Shown here piece by piece: positions 27,780 to 35,208 of a stretch of DNA of 64,000 nt. The DNA is from Aquibacillus albus. GTDB taxonomy: Bacteria; Bacillota; Bacilli; Bacillales; Amphibacillaceae. The notes under the pieces were generated by a model. That model was not told the DNA's origin, searched no databases, and saw nothing but the letters and a program-made list of their open reading frames with translations. Location of the stretch: positions 124,001 through 188,000 of the forward strand of contig NZ_JAFBDR010000004.1 in the NCBI RefSeq assembly GCF_016908325.1, read 5' to 3'. A program made the position numbers and the translations under genes. Numbering within the stretch: the first letter of the stretch is position 1; each line of letters opens with the position of its first letter.

Positions 27780-28019
27780 TTATTTACTACCAAAAAATGC
27801 TTCTGCTTTTTCCAGATATACTTCTTGATCTGGCATCAGATCATATTCCTCTTCGATTGCATCGACTGGACATACCGCCTTACATGCACCGCAATCAATA
27901 CAGATATCTGGATCTATATAAAATTGATCTTGACCTTCTTCTATACAATCAACAGGACAAACAGTTACGCACTCACCGGCTTTCTCCGTTTGACATGGGC
28001 CGGTAATTACAAATGCCAT
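27780..28019 (-). CDS. 7Fe ferredoxin ([3Fe-4S][4Fe-4S])
   Basis: The 79-residue ferredoxin has the N-terminal ligand pattern C-x7-C-x3-CP (CQTEKAGECVTVCPVDCI) and the second motif CIDCGACKAVCPVDAI. The first spacing is that of 7Fe ferredoxins such as those of Azotobacter and Bacillus schlegelii, with one three-iron and one four-iron cluster. The C-terminus is short and acidic. It transfers electrons at low potential in the cytosol; its partner is unknown. The ATG at 28019 follows GGGAGGG. Confidence 0.93.
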   Translation of the reverse strand: MAFVITGPCQTEKAGECVTVCPVDCIEEGQDQFYIDPDICIDCGACKAVCPVDAIEEEYDLMPDQEVYLEKAEAFFGSK

Positions 28020-28157
28020 GATTTTAACCCTCCCACTTACCAAAAATGACTACATGTCAATTAAATAACAATGCTAGTACAGATGCAAGAATTGCGCTTG
28101 TCACATAGTATGAGCCATTCCCCGTCATAAAAAACCGGTAAAGTGAGCTCGAGTTAA

Positions 28158-28194
28158 AATAAGAGGCTGACCCAAAAGTAAAGGACAGCCTCTT
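28158..28194 (-). terminator. Terminator of the glyoxal reductase-like gene
   Basis: On the minus strand AAGAGGCTG, a loop of about 16 bases, CAGCCTCTT and ATTTT form a perfect 9-bp hairpin about 10 bases after the stop codon. Confidence 0.85.
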
Positions 28195-28204
28195 AGAACA
28201 TTCA

Positions 28205-29044
28205 TTATACTTTACTAAATTCATCTGGATCTGGACCGATACGCTCATCTTTGTTTAATCCATCAATCGCTGCCATTTCCTCCGATGTCAATTCAAAATC
28301 AAATACATCTGCATTTTCCACAATACGATGTTCTTTTACTGATTTAGGAATAGTTACAACTTCACTTTGTAAATCCCAACGAAGGATTACTTGGGCAGTT
28401 GACTTCCCATGCTTATCAGCAATTTCCTTTAAGGTAGGATCATCCAATAATTGACCTTGCTTCAATGGAGACCATGCTTCTAGCTGAATACCCTCTTTTT
28501 TACAGTAATCTCTCAATGATTTTTGCGTTAAGTTAGGATGGAATTCCACTTGGTTTACCATCGGCTTCACTTCTGCGTCTTTAATAAGATCGTCTAAATG
28601 ATGCTCCTTAAAGTTACTTACACCAATAGCACGAATCTTCCCATCTTTATAAAGCTTCTCCATTGCTTTCCACGTATCTTTATATTTTCCTTGTGAAGGT
28701 ACAGGCCAATGGATCAAGTAAAGATCAAGATAATCTAGTCCCAATCTGTTTAACGTATCTTCGAAAGCTTGTAATGTAGATTCATAGCCTTGGTCACCAT
28801 TCCAAAGTTTAGATGTAACAAATAGATCTTCACGATTAATGCCAGATTCCTTAATTGCTTGACCTACACCTTCTTCATTTTTATAAATAGCTGCAGTGTC
28901 AATGCTTTTATAGCCATGTTTAATCGCCCATTTAACTGAGTTAATTACTTCTTCTCCATCTTCTACTTGGAAGACTCCTAGACCAAACCATGGCATTTCA
29001 ACACCATTATGTAATTTAGTTGTAGCTTGTAAACTCGTTGGCAT
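28205..29044 (-). CDS. yvgN: Aldo/keto reductase, YvgN-like glyoxal/methylglyoxal reductase
   Basis: The 279-residue AKR5-type reductase has the tetrad Asp/Tyr in YKSIDTAAIYKNEEGVG, Lys in FVTSKLWNGDQG, and His in DLYLIHWPVPSQG. It also has GVSNFKEHHLDDL, PMVNQVEFHPNL and the NADP motif TIPKSVKEHRIVENADVFDF. It closely resembles B. subtilis YvgN, which reduces glyoxal and methylglyoxal with NADPH. The ATG at 29044 follows AAAGGAGGAA. It is a single gene with its own terminator. Confidence 0.92.
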   Translation of the reverse strand: MPTSLQATTKLHNGVEMPWFGLGVFQVEDGEEVINSVKWAIKHGYKSIDTAAIYKNEEGVGQAIKESGINREDLFVTSKLWNGDQGYESTLQAFEDTLNRLGLDYLDLYLIHWPVPSQGKYKDTWKAMEKLYKDGKIRAIGVSNFKEHHLDDLIKDAEVKPMVNQVEFHPNLTQKSLRDYCKKEGIQLEAWSPLKQGQLLDDPTLKEIADKHGKSTAQVILRWDLQSEVVTIPKSVKEHRIVENADVFDFELTSEEMAAIDGLNKDERIGPDPDEFSKV

Positions 29045-29150
29045 GAAAATTCCTCCTTTTCATTTGCTATCTATATTTTTACACATGTCTTTTAAATATG
29101 AAAATAATGTGCTTAAGCGTTTGCATTTATATTGTATTTCCTTTACAACC

Positions 29151-29436
29151 TCAATAAGAAGCCTTCTTACTTAACGTTTCTTTCTTCACTTCAATTTCTC
29201 TTTGTTCACCTGCAGATAAATCAAAGTAATTGTCACTAAACTTACAATCATCCTCAACCAAGTCAAGCTCAACATATTTCGCAAACATTTGTGATGATAG
29301 GGTGATAATGTATTTGTTTTCCTGCTCTTGTACTGTTAAATCGATTTTCGGATCTAAAAATTTAAAATGTTTAGGTTTCGTAAACAATACTGTTGCTGAA
29401 GAATGCCTTTCACCATTAATAAATAACTCTCTGCTT
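29151..29436 (-). pseudogene. Remnant of a GH2 beta-mannosidase (C-terminal end only)
   Basis: The open frame of about 95 codons reads SRELFINGERHSSATVLF, then TKPKHFKFLDPKIDLTV, YIITLSSQMFAKYVELDL, and YFDLSAGEQREIEVKK. This is the C-terminal immunoglobulin-like domain of a family 2 glycosyl hydrolase of the beta-mannosidase type. The frame is closed by a stop just upstream and has no credible start or ribosome site, so the catalytic domains are lost. It lies 100 bases downstream of another truncated reading frame (29535-29606), which suggests one deletion joined the two. Confidence 0.75.
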
Positions 29437-29534
29437 TAATGAATCATTTGGCCATACTTTATATAAATTTGTATAGTCTTTCAAAACGTGAATATGTATG
29501 TGTATTCATCGTAATATCCTCTACTACACCATTT

Positions 29535-29606
29535 TCACTTAGCAAGCGCTAACAATAATAGTGTAGTAAATGCTATAAAACTGATTTTCCTAAATTGTTT
29601 AATCAT
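29535..29606 (-). pseudogene. Truncated signal-peptide ORF (23 codons) of a lost secreted or binding protein
   Basis: An ATG at 29606 with a GGGGG ribosome site opens a short frame, MIKQFRKISFIAFTTLLLLA then LAK, and stops at once. This looks like the start of a lipoprotein signal peptide (sugar-binding protein type) that has lost its lipobox and body. Strong cre sites upstream indicate a former catabolite-repressed carbohydrate gene. Confidence 0.55.
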
Positions 29607-29630
29607 ATGTTTTGCCCCCTTTTTTTTGTT

Positions 29631-29658
29631 TGAAAGCGTTTTTTTCATAACGCTTACA
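29631..29658 (-). promoter_or_regulatory. Two adjacent cre-like CcpA sites
   Basis: TGTAAGCGTTATGA (29645-29658 on the minus strand) matches the cre consensus at 13 of 14 positions, and the adjoining segment TGAAAGCGTTTTTT (29631-29644, plus strand) is a second weaker match. They stand immediately before the truncated signal-peptide ORF and may be a leftover control region. Confidence 0.65.
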
Positions 29659-29812
29659 CATATTTTATCTGCTACTCTTTCATGTGAAAATCCGTTTAAA
29701 TTAAGATAATGTCCAAAATTTTACGAAGATTTTAAAATTGTGGTGTAATGCTAATTTATACGCCTGTTTCCATTTAAAACATTTTCTAATATTTGTTTTA
29801 TTTGCATTAAAA

Positions 29813-29848
29813 ATCCACATTAGCTACCATGTGCTAATGTGGATTTCA
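29813..29848. terminator. Terminator of the AraC-family regulator gene
   Basis: AAATCCACATTAGC, TACCATGT, GCTAATGTGGATTT is a perfect 14-bp inverted repeat just after the regulator's stop codon. It can work on both strands. Confidence 0.85.
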
Positions 29849-29861
29849 TAATCATATTCTT

Positions 29862-30767
29862 TTAAAAATTATTATAAATCGTTGAATTTAGTGAGGTTTG
29901 CCCATACAGTTTTCGAAATTGAACAGGAGAAACCTTTTTTTGGTCACGGAATACACGCGAAAAGGTTTTATAGGAACCAAAGCCTGATTCAAATGCAATT
30001 TCAGAAATATTCATATCTGTTGAAACTAGGAGACTGCAGGCATGTCTAATTCGTATGTCATGCAGAAAATCAACAAAATTTTGTCCAATTTGATATTTAA
30101 ATAGTTCGGAAATGACAGAACCACTTATATGAAAGCGTTTAGAAATAATCGATAAAGATAGCTTTTTTCGATAGTTTTTATGAATGTACTGAATAATATC
30201 CCACATCAACACTTCATCGCTCCTTTTTCTAGGTTGATGTTCTAATTGTTGTGGGTATTGCTTATATCTAGCTCGATCAAATCTAACTAATACTTCGACT
30301 AATTTTGCAGTAATAAGTTCATTTCTCCACCGCTTTGAATCCTGATATTCTTCAATCATATCCTTTAATAAACCTTTCATGCGTTCGTAATCTTCATGCT
30401 CGAATTGAAAAAATGCTGGCAGCTGGTCCTCAGCTTCAAACAATAAGTGGTTAATGCCAAAGTGGCTGTTTGTATTCGTAAATAAATTCATACCAAAATT
30501 ACAATTAATTAATCGCAGAGGTTGATCCGATGTTGTTTCTATTTTGTGAATTTGATAAGGCATTACAAATGTAAACGTACCTGGCATCATGTCGTGAACA
30601 GTGTGGTTTATCATTTCTTTTCCTTCTCCTTCAATGACCAAGGAAAGTTCAAAAAAGTCATGACGGTGGGCAGGAAACCCAGTATCCAGGCTATTAATAG
30701 AAATATAGAAAGGAAATACGGAATGAAAAGATGGAAACTCCGTTAAATACCTTGGTAAAGATGTCAT
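29862..30767 (-). CDS. AraC-family transcriptional regulator
   Basis: The 301-residue protein has an N-terminal cupin sensor with GFPAHRHDFFELSLVIEGEG and a C-terminal pair of helix-turn-helix units. The first HTH is LSLSIISKRFHISGSVISEL; the second is MNISEIAFESGFGSYKTFSR then VFRDQKKVSPVQFRKLYG, the AraC signature. It is divergent from a Gfo/Idh dehydrogenase and a sugar isomerase gene (30893 and 31985), so it most likely activates them in response to a sugar or polyol. The ATG at 30767 is preceded by GAGGGGTG. Confidence 0.92.
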   Translation of the reverse strand: MTSLPRYLTEFPSFHSVFPFYISINSLDTGFPAHRHDFFELSLVIEGEGKEMINHTVHDMMPGTFTFVMPYQIHKIETTSDQPLRLINCNFGMNLFTNTNSHFGINHLLFEAEDQLPAFFQFEHEDYERMKGLLKDMIEEYQDSKRWRNELITAKLVEVLVRFDRARYKQYPQQLEHQPRKRSDEVLMWDIIQYIHKNYRKKLSLSIISKRFHISGSVISELFKYQIGQNFVDFLHDIRIRHACSLLVSTDMNISEIAFESGFGSYKTFSRVFRDQKKVSPVQFRKLYGQTSLNSTIYNNF

Positions 30768-30892
30768 TTATTAAAAACACCCCTCAGAAAAAATGAGATA
30801 TAATCTGAAAAATATGACAAGACGAAAGAATTAATTTCATTTTATCATAAAGGTAATAATAAAAACTTTATTTCAATTTAGGGAGGATAAAT

Positions 30893-31981
30893 ATGAGTAC
30901 AAGTTCAAAACTTCAAATTGGTGTTATTGGTGCAGGTAATATCGGGAATGTTCATTTAAGTATATTTAGTCAATTACAAGATGATGTAGAAATTACAGCA
31001 ATTACAGATATGCATTTGCCACTTGCAGAAAAACGTGCACAGGAATATCAAATACCAACTGTTCACGAAAATACAGATGATTTAATTAATGATAACAATA
31101 TTGATGCTGTTATCATCGGTGTACCAAATAAATGGCATGCCCCCTTAGCGATACAAGCATTAAAAGCCGGGAAACACGTACTGTTGGAAAAACCGATGGC
31201 TATTGATGACAGCGATGCCAAAGAAATTCTATTAACTCAACGCGAGACTGGAAAAATTGTAATGATTGGGCATCAAATGCGTTGGGAATCATTAGCATTG
31301 CAAGTGAAGGAACAAGTTGAGATGGGTGAGTTAGGGGATATTTACCATGCCAAGGCAGGGTGGTTCCGTCGTAAAGGAATTCCAGGTTGGGGGACGTGGT
31401 TTACACAAAAAGAAGTTTCTGGTGGAGGTCCTCTTATTGACATAGGCGTACATTTATTAGATCTTTCCTTATATTTAATGGGCAATCCAAAACCCGTTTC
31501 TGTATTTGGTTCCACATATGCAGAATTTGGGCCAAAAAGAAAAGGAATCGGAACTTGGGGGACCCCAAATTGGGATGGCACCTTTGATGTTGAAGATATT
31601 GCAACAGCACTTATCAAAATGGAAGATGGCAGCTCGTTATCACTGGATGTTAGTTGGGCTGTACATATGGACACGGATAATAGTCCATTTGTTCACTTGC
31701 TTGGCTCAAACGGAGGTGCTTCCATTCGTGGCAGTCAGGGAAAATTGCTAACGGAAATGTTTGATAAAGCAATTGATGTTGATCTAGATGCTCATGATGA
31801 AGTGGGTGACGGTGAACGTATTAGGCTCAGCCGGCATTTTATCGAATGTATTCGTGAAGGAAAACAACCAATAACGTCTGCATTATCCGGCTATACCAAT
31901 AACTTGATTTTAAGTGCAATTTATGAATCGTCCCGTACAGGCAAAGAAGTTGTACTTAACTGGGATATAGGAGGAGAATAA
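30893..31981 (+). CDS. Gfo/Idh/MocA-family NAD(P)-dependent oxidoreductase
   Basis: The 362-residue protein has an N-terminal Rossmann fold (IGVIGAGNIGNVHLSIFSQL) and the signature GKHVLLEKPMAIDD near residue 96, whose Glu-Lys-Pro contacts the cofactor and substrate. The C-terminal alpha/beta domain contains GGGPLIDIGVHLLDLSLYLMG, where Asp and His are the usual catalytic pair. Family members oxidise sugars, inositols or related polyols. It starts after GGGAGGA and is followed 3 bases later by an isomerase gene. The two form an operon divergent from an AraC regulator. Substrate is not evident. Confidence 0.92.
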   Translation: MSTSSKLQIGVIGAGNIGNVHLSIFSQLQDDVEITAITDMHLPLAEKRAQEYQIPTVHENTDDLINDNNIDAVIIGVPNKWHAPLAIQALKAGKHVLLEKPMAIDDSDAKEILLTQRETGKIVMIGHQMRWESLALQVKEQVEMGELGDIYHAKAGWFRRKGIPGWGTWFTQKEVSGGGPLIDIGVHLLDLSLYLMGNPKPVSVFGSTYAEFGPKRKGIGTWGTPNWDGTFDVEDIATALIKMEDGSSLSLDVSWAVHMDTDNSPFVHLLGSNGGASIRGSQGKLLTEMFDKAIDVDLDAHDEVGDGERIRLSRHFIECIREGKQPITSALSGYTNNLILSAIYESSRTGKEVVLNWDIGGE

Positions 31982-31984
31982 TCG

Positions 31985-32833
31985 ATGCTTAAAGGGTTAA
32001 CAACAGCTGGAATTGGTGATGTGGACAGCATCAATCAATTTGTAAAACTTGCTTCGGCTCACCAATTTGATGTGATTGATAGTGATGGAGCTTCCCTCGA
32101 CCAATTCATAAAACGTGAAGGGTTAGAAAATGCTAAAGCTTTCTTACAGGACTATAACATCCAAATTGGAACCATCGGATTATCTGTTGAATGGCGCAGA
32201 TCAGAAGAGGAGTTTCAAAATGGTTTGAAACAGCTAGTTATAGATGCTGAAGCTGCTTCTTCCTTAGGATGCCAGTCTTGCGTTACCTATATTCTCCCTT
32301 CCACTGACTTACATGCAGCTCAATTTATGGCCATTGCAACTCGACGTTTACGAGTATGTGCACAAATACTAGGGAGCTATGGAATTAGTCTTGGTTTGGA
32401 ATTTGTTGGTCCTCACCACCTAAGAACAAACTGGAAAAATCCGTTTATTTGGAATATGGAGCAAACCTTAGATTTTATTTCGGCAATTAATGAGCAAAAT
32501 GTCGGTCTGTTAGTTGATGCTTACCACTGCTATACAAATAGGATGAGTTTTGAAGAGCTAACTAAGCTCAATCCTAGTCAAATTGTTCACGTTCATATTA
32601 ATGACGCTAAGGATTTACCTATCGAACAGCTGCTGGACAATGATCGACTTTATCCAGGAGAAGGGGTTATTGATTTACAAGGTTTTTTAAAAGCACTGAA
32701 AAAAGCCGGATATGAAGGGCCAGTCTCACAGGAAGTACTAACGAAACAACCTCCAGAAAAAAATCCTGAAGAACTACTTAAATATTCTGCAGCTGCTTAC
32801 GAAAAATTGTTTAAATCAGTTGGCTTTTCCTGA
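31985..32833 (+). CDS. Sugar phosphate isomerase/epimerase (xylose isomerase-like TIM barrel)
   Basis: The 282-residue protein is an AP-endonuclease-2/xylose-isomerase-like TIM barrel. Metal-site segments are LGLEFVGPHHL (Glu), VGLLVDAYHCYTN (Asp, His), VHVHINDAKDLP (His) and PVSQEVLTK (Glu). The segment YPGEGVIDLQGFLKALKKAG is typical of IolE/IolI-like epimerases. With the preceding Gfo/Idh enzyme it probably forms a two-step oxidation/isomerisation route for a sugar or inositol derivative. The pair lacks a transporter gene, so uptake is elsewhere. Confidence 0.9.
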   Translation: MLKGLTTAGIGDVDSINQFVKLASAHQFDVIDSDGASLDQFIKREGLENAKAFLQDYNIQIGTIGLSVEWRRSEEEFQNGLKQLVIDAEAASSLGCQSCVTYILPSTDLHAAQFMAIATRRLRVCAQILGSYGISLGLEFVGPHHLRTNWKNPFIWNMEQTLDFISAINEQNVGLLVDAYHCYTNRMSFEELTKLNPSQIVHVHINDAKDLPIEQLLDNDRLYPGEGVIDLQGFLKALKKAGYEGPVSQEVLTKQPPEKNPEELLKYSAAAYEKLFKSVGFS

Positions 32834-33055
32834 AATATTCATAGCAAAGAATTTATCAAATTATTACTGGATACTCGGAGGATGACGCTGCTGATCAATT
32901 AACAGTAATTGTCGGCACAGATGCTTTGGCTCTTCAACCTAGATTTATCTCGTTTTTCCATGATTTGATAATCATTCCATTAAACAGCTAAATCGAGATA
33001 ACCAAGAACTTTTAGATAAAATATATCAATTTGAAGAGTCAAAAGCACTCTAAAA

Positions 33056-33087
33056 AAAACCGTTAAACACGTCCGTGCTTAACGGTA
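33056..33087 (-). terminator. Terminator of the BCCT transporter gene
   Basis: On the minus strand ACCGTTAAGCACG, GA, CGTGTTTAACGG then TTTTTTTT form a long hairpin with T run. The rest of 32834-33055 holds short open stretches in two frames that look like decayed coding DNA but match no family I know. Confidence 0.85.
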
Positions 33088-33100
33088 AAGAGTAAATTTA

Positions 33101-34681
33101 TTATGCTTCTCGTGTAGAATTACTACTTGATTTATTCGTTGATTCACTTCGCACCGTAATCTTCTGTTCTGCTGCTAATTTCTTTGCAACCTGAACTGCT
33201 CCCCATAAGGTCGGTAACATGAGGATTGAAACTGGAACAGCTGTAACTACGATTGAATTCTGAATAGCTGCAATACTGTTCTCACCAATTGCTAACAGCA
33301 TCATGGACATTAAACCAAAAATCACTACCCAGAATACACGAATCATTTTATGTGGCTCATCAGAACCAGTTAACGATACTGCTACTGTGTAAGAGATGGA
33401 GTCCACTGTAGTTGCTACAAACACAAGGGTTACTATTAAAAACCCGATGGCTAACACTGCTCCCAATGGAAGCTGGTCCATAATAGCCATTACAGCAGCA
33501 GGCATGCCGCCATCATTCAATGGACCTGAAATTACACCAGGGGTAGCTAATTCTGCTTTAATCCCCGTTCCTCCCACAACAGTAAACCAGAAGTTTGTCA
33601 CTAATGGAGCTACAATGGATACGGCGATAATTAATTCACGAATCGTTCTACCACGAGATATGCGTGCAATAAATATAGCCATTAGCGGAGCATATCCCAG
33701 GAACCAACCCCAAAAGAATACTGTCCACCATCCCAGCCAAGCTTGATCACCTTGATATAATGCCATTGTTAGCATGTTTTGTAAGTGGAAGCCTTGACCA
33801 GAAACGAATTTATTTAAAATAAACAACGTCGGTCCAAGAATCAAAATACACACGGCTAATAAAACCGTAAGACCTACATTTACTCTACTTAACAGTTGAA
33901 TACCACGGTCAATCCCTGTTGCAACAGAAATAGCCGCAATAACGATAAGCAGACCCACAATAATGATATTCGTTGTTAAATTATTCGGAACACCGAAGAC
34001 ATGATGCAATCCATAACCAAGTTGCAGACCAAGGAATCCAAGCGGGCCCATCGTACCAGCCGCAACTGCTATAATCGAAACAATATCAGCTATACTTCCA
34101 ATAACACTTTTTTTATGGAAAATTTTTTCACCAAAAACTGGATAAAGAAACGCTCTTGGCTTCATCGGTAATCCCTTATTGTAATGGAGATACATCAACA
34201 AGATGGTTGCTAGTGTACCTAAAATTGCCCAAGCTAGGAATCCCCAATGTAAAAAACTTTGTGCCAAAGCAGGTTCAACTCCAGCTAATGTTCCAGAGGT
34301 GTCTTCAAATAACGGGGGAATTGACAAAAAGTGAGTCATAGGTTCAGACGCAGCCCAGAATACACCGCCACTTGCTAGAAGAGTACATAGAATCATCGCA
34401 ACCCAACGATAGTACCCATTTTCAGGCTTCTCCATCTTACCTAATCGAACCTTTCCATATTTAGAAAACGCTAAAGCAATACCAATGACAAAATTGGCTA
34501 ATAGTAAAACTTCCCAATAAGAACCAAAAAACTTAGCAGAAACTGCAAAGGATTGATTTATCCAATTTTCAACCATTGATAAGTTCATCATGGATAAAAT
34601 CACAAACAGTATCAAAAAGCCGCCGCTTATAATAAATACCGTTTTATCCGTTTGATTTGTTACATAGTCTTGTTTACGCAC
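33101..34681 (-). CDS. BCCT-family betaine/carnitine/choline transporter
   Basis: The protein of about 526 residues has 12 predicted membrane segments and the BCCT signature around TM8 (WWTVFFWGWFLGYAPLMAIF), where Trp residues form the quaternary-ammonium site. Other family segments are GVFWAASEPMTHFL and FLHWGFLAWAI. Such sodium- or proton-coupled carriers import osmoprotectants (OpuD, BetT) or carnitine. The start is the GTG at 34681, with TAGGAGG 6 bases upstream; upstream in-frame ATG codons lack a site. It fits a salt-adapted bacterium. The exact substrate is not readable. Confidence 0.92.
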   Translation of the reverse strand: MRKQDYVTNQTDKTVFIISGGFLILFVILSMMNLSMVENWINQSFAVSAKFFGSYWEVLLLANFVIGIALAFSKYGKVRLGKMEKPENGYYRWVAMILCTLLASGGVFWAASEPMTHFLSIPPLFEDTSGTLAGVEPALAQSFLHWGFLAWAILGTLATILLMYLHYNKGLPMKPRAFLYPVFGEKIFHKKSVIGSIADIVSIIAVAAGTMGPLGFLGLQLGYGLHHVFGVPNNLTTNIIIVGLLIVIAAISVATGIDRGIQLLSRVNVGLTVLLAVCILILGPTLFILNKFVSGQGFHLQNMLTMALYQGDQAWLGWWTVFFWGWFLGYAPLMAIFIARISRGRTIRELIIAVSIVAPLVTNFWFTVVGGTGIKAELATPGVISGPLNDGGMPAAVMAIMDQLPLGAVLAIGFLIVTLVFVATTVDSISYTVAVSLTGSDEPHKMIRVFWVVIFGLMSMMLLAIGENSIAAIQNSIVVTAVPVSILMLPTLWGAVQVAKKLAAEQKITVRSESTNKSSSNSTREA

Positions 34682-35017
34682 TTTTTTCCTCCTAATTTTG
34701 AGAAGCAAGTGCCTACAATAACTTTCCCTCTTTTTCTATCTGTCATTGCAGACCATTGGATGGGAAAATTATTCATTTTGGTCATCCTTTTGAATAATTA
34801 AAAGTAAAAATAGAATAATTTTCAAGTCCGAAACCATCGGCTTGCTTACAATTTTTTTAACGATTTGACTACAATCTTTGGTAAGACATTCTATTTTTAG
34901 AAGACGATATCTCACCCCTTTTTCACTACATAGTAAAACATAGTATTTAATTATATATATACGTCATAATTCTGTCAATTATTACTATATATGCTCACTC
35001 GGACACATAACTTACGG

Positions 35018-35041
35018 ACATAAAAGTGCATTTATGTCCGC
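35018..35041. repeat. Palindromic hairpin repeat (GGACATAA type)
   Basis: CGGACATAAA, AGTGCA, TTTATGTCCG is a near-perfect hairpin in the 510-base gap between the BCCT and HelD genes. It has no T run, so it is unlikely to be a terminator. A related half (CGGACACATAACTT) precedes it. Confidence 0.5.
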
Positions 35042-35095
35042 TATTACTTATATTGTACCCAATTGTTTTCCTAAATATTTAGCAAGTAACACAAA

Positions 35096-35170
35096 GGCTC
35101 TGTTAAAGAATAATGTTGATATTTCGTATATTTTTGACTCAAAAATCAACACCGAGCTTTTAACACAGCC
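35096..35170. mobile_element. MITE-like 75-bp element with terminal inverted repeats
   Basis: The element begins GGCTCTGTTAAAG and ends with the near-complement (minus strand GGCTGTGTTAAAAG), with TGTTGAT sub-terminal in both arms. Such ends resemble those of some Bacillaceae IS elements. No transposase frame is inside, so it would be a deleted or non-autonomous copy. Confidence 0.55.
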
Positions 35171-35171
35171 A

Positions 35172-35208
35172 AGAAAAAAGAGCAATAGTTATATCACCTA
35201 CTGCTCTT
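35172..35208 (-). terminator. Terminator overlapping the end of helD
   Basis: On the minus strand AAAGAGCAGTAG, a 9-base loop, CTATTGCTCTTT and TTTTC form a hairpin that overlaps the last codons of helD. Confidence 0.8.

Noticed and set aside
28057-28248. 63-residue minus-strand ORF, and its last 23 codons as a small membrane peptide
   Set aside because: The long form overlaps the end of the aldo/keto reductase gene; the short form has a hydrophobic tail but no ribosome site and starts after a terminator.
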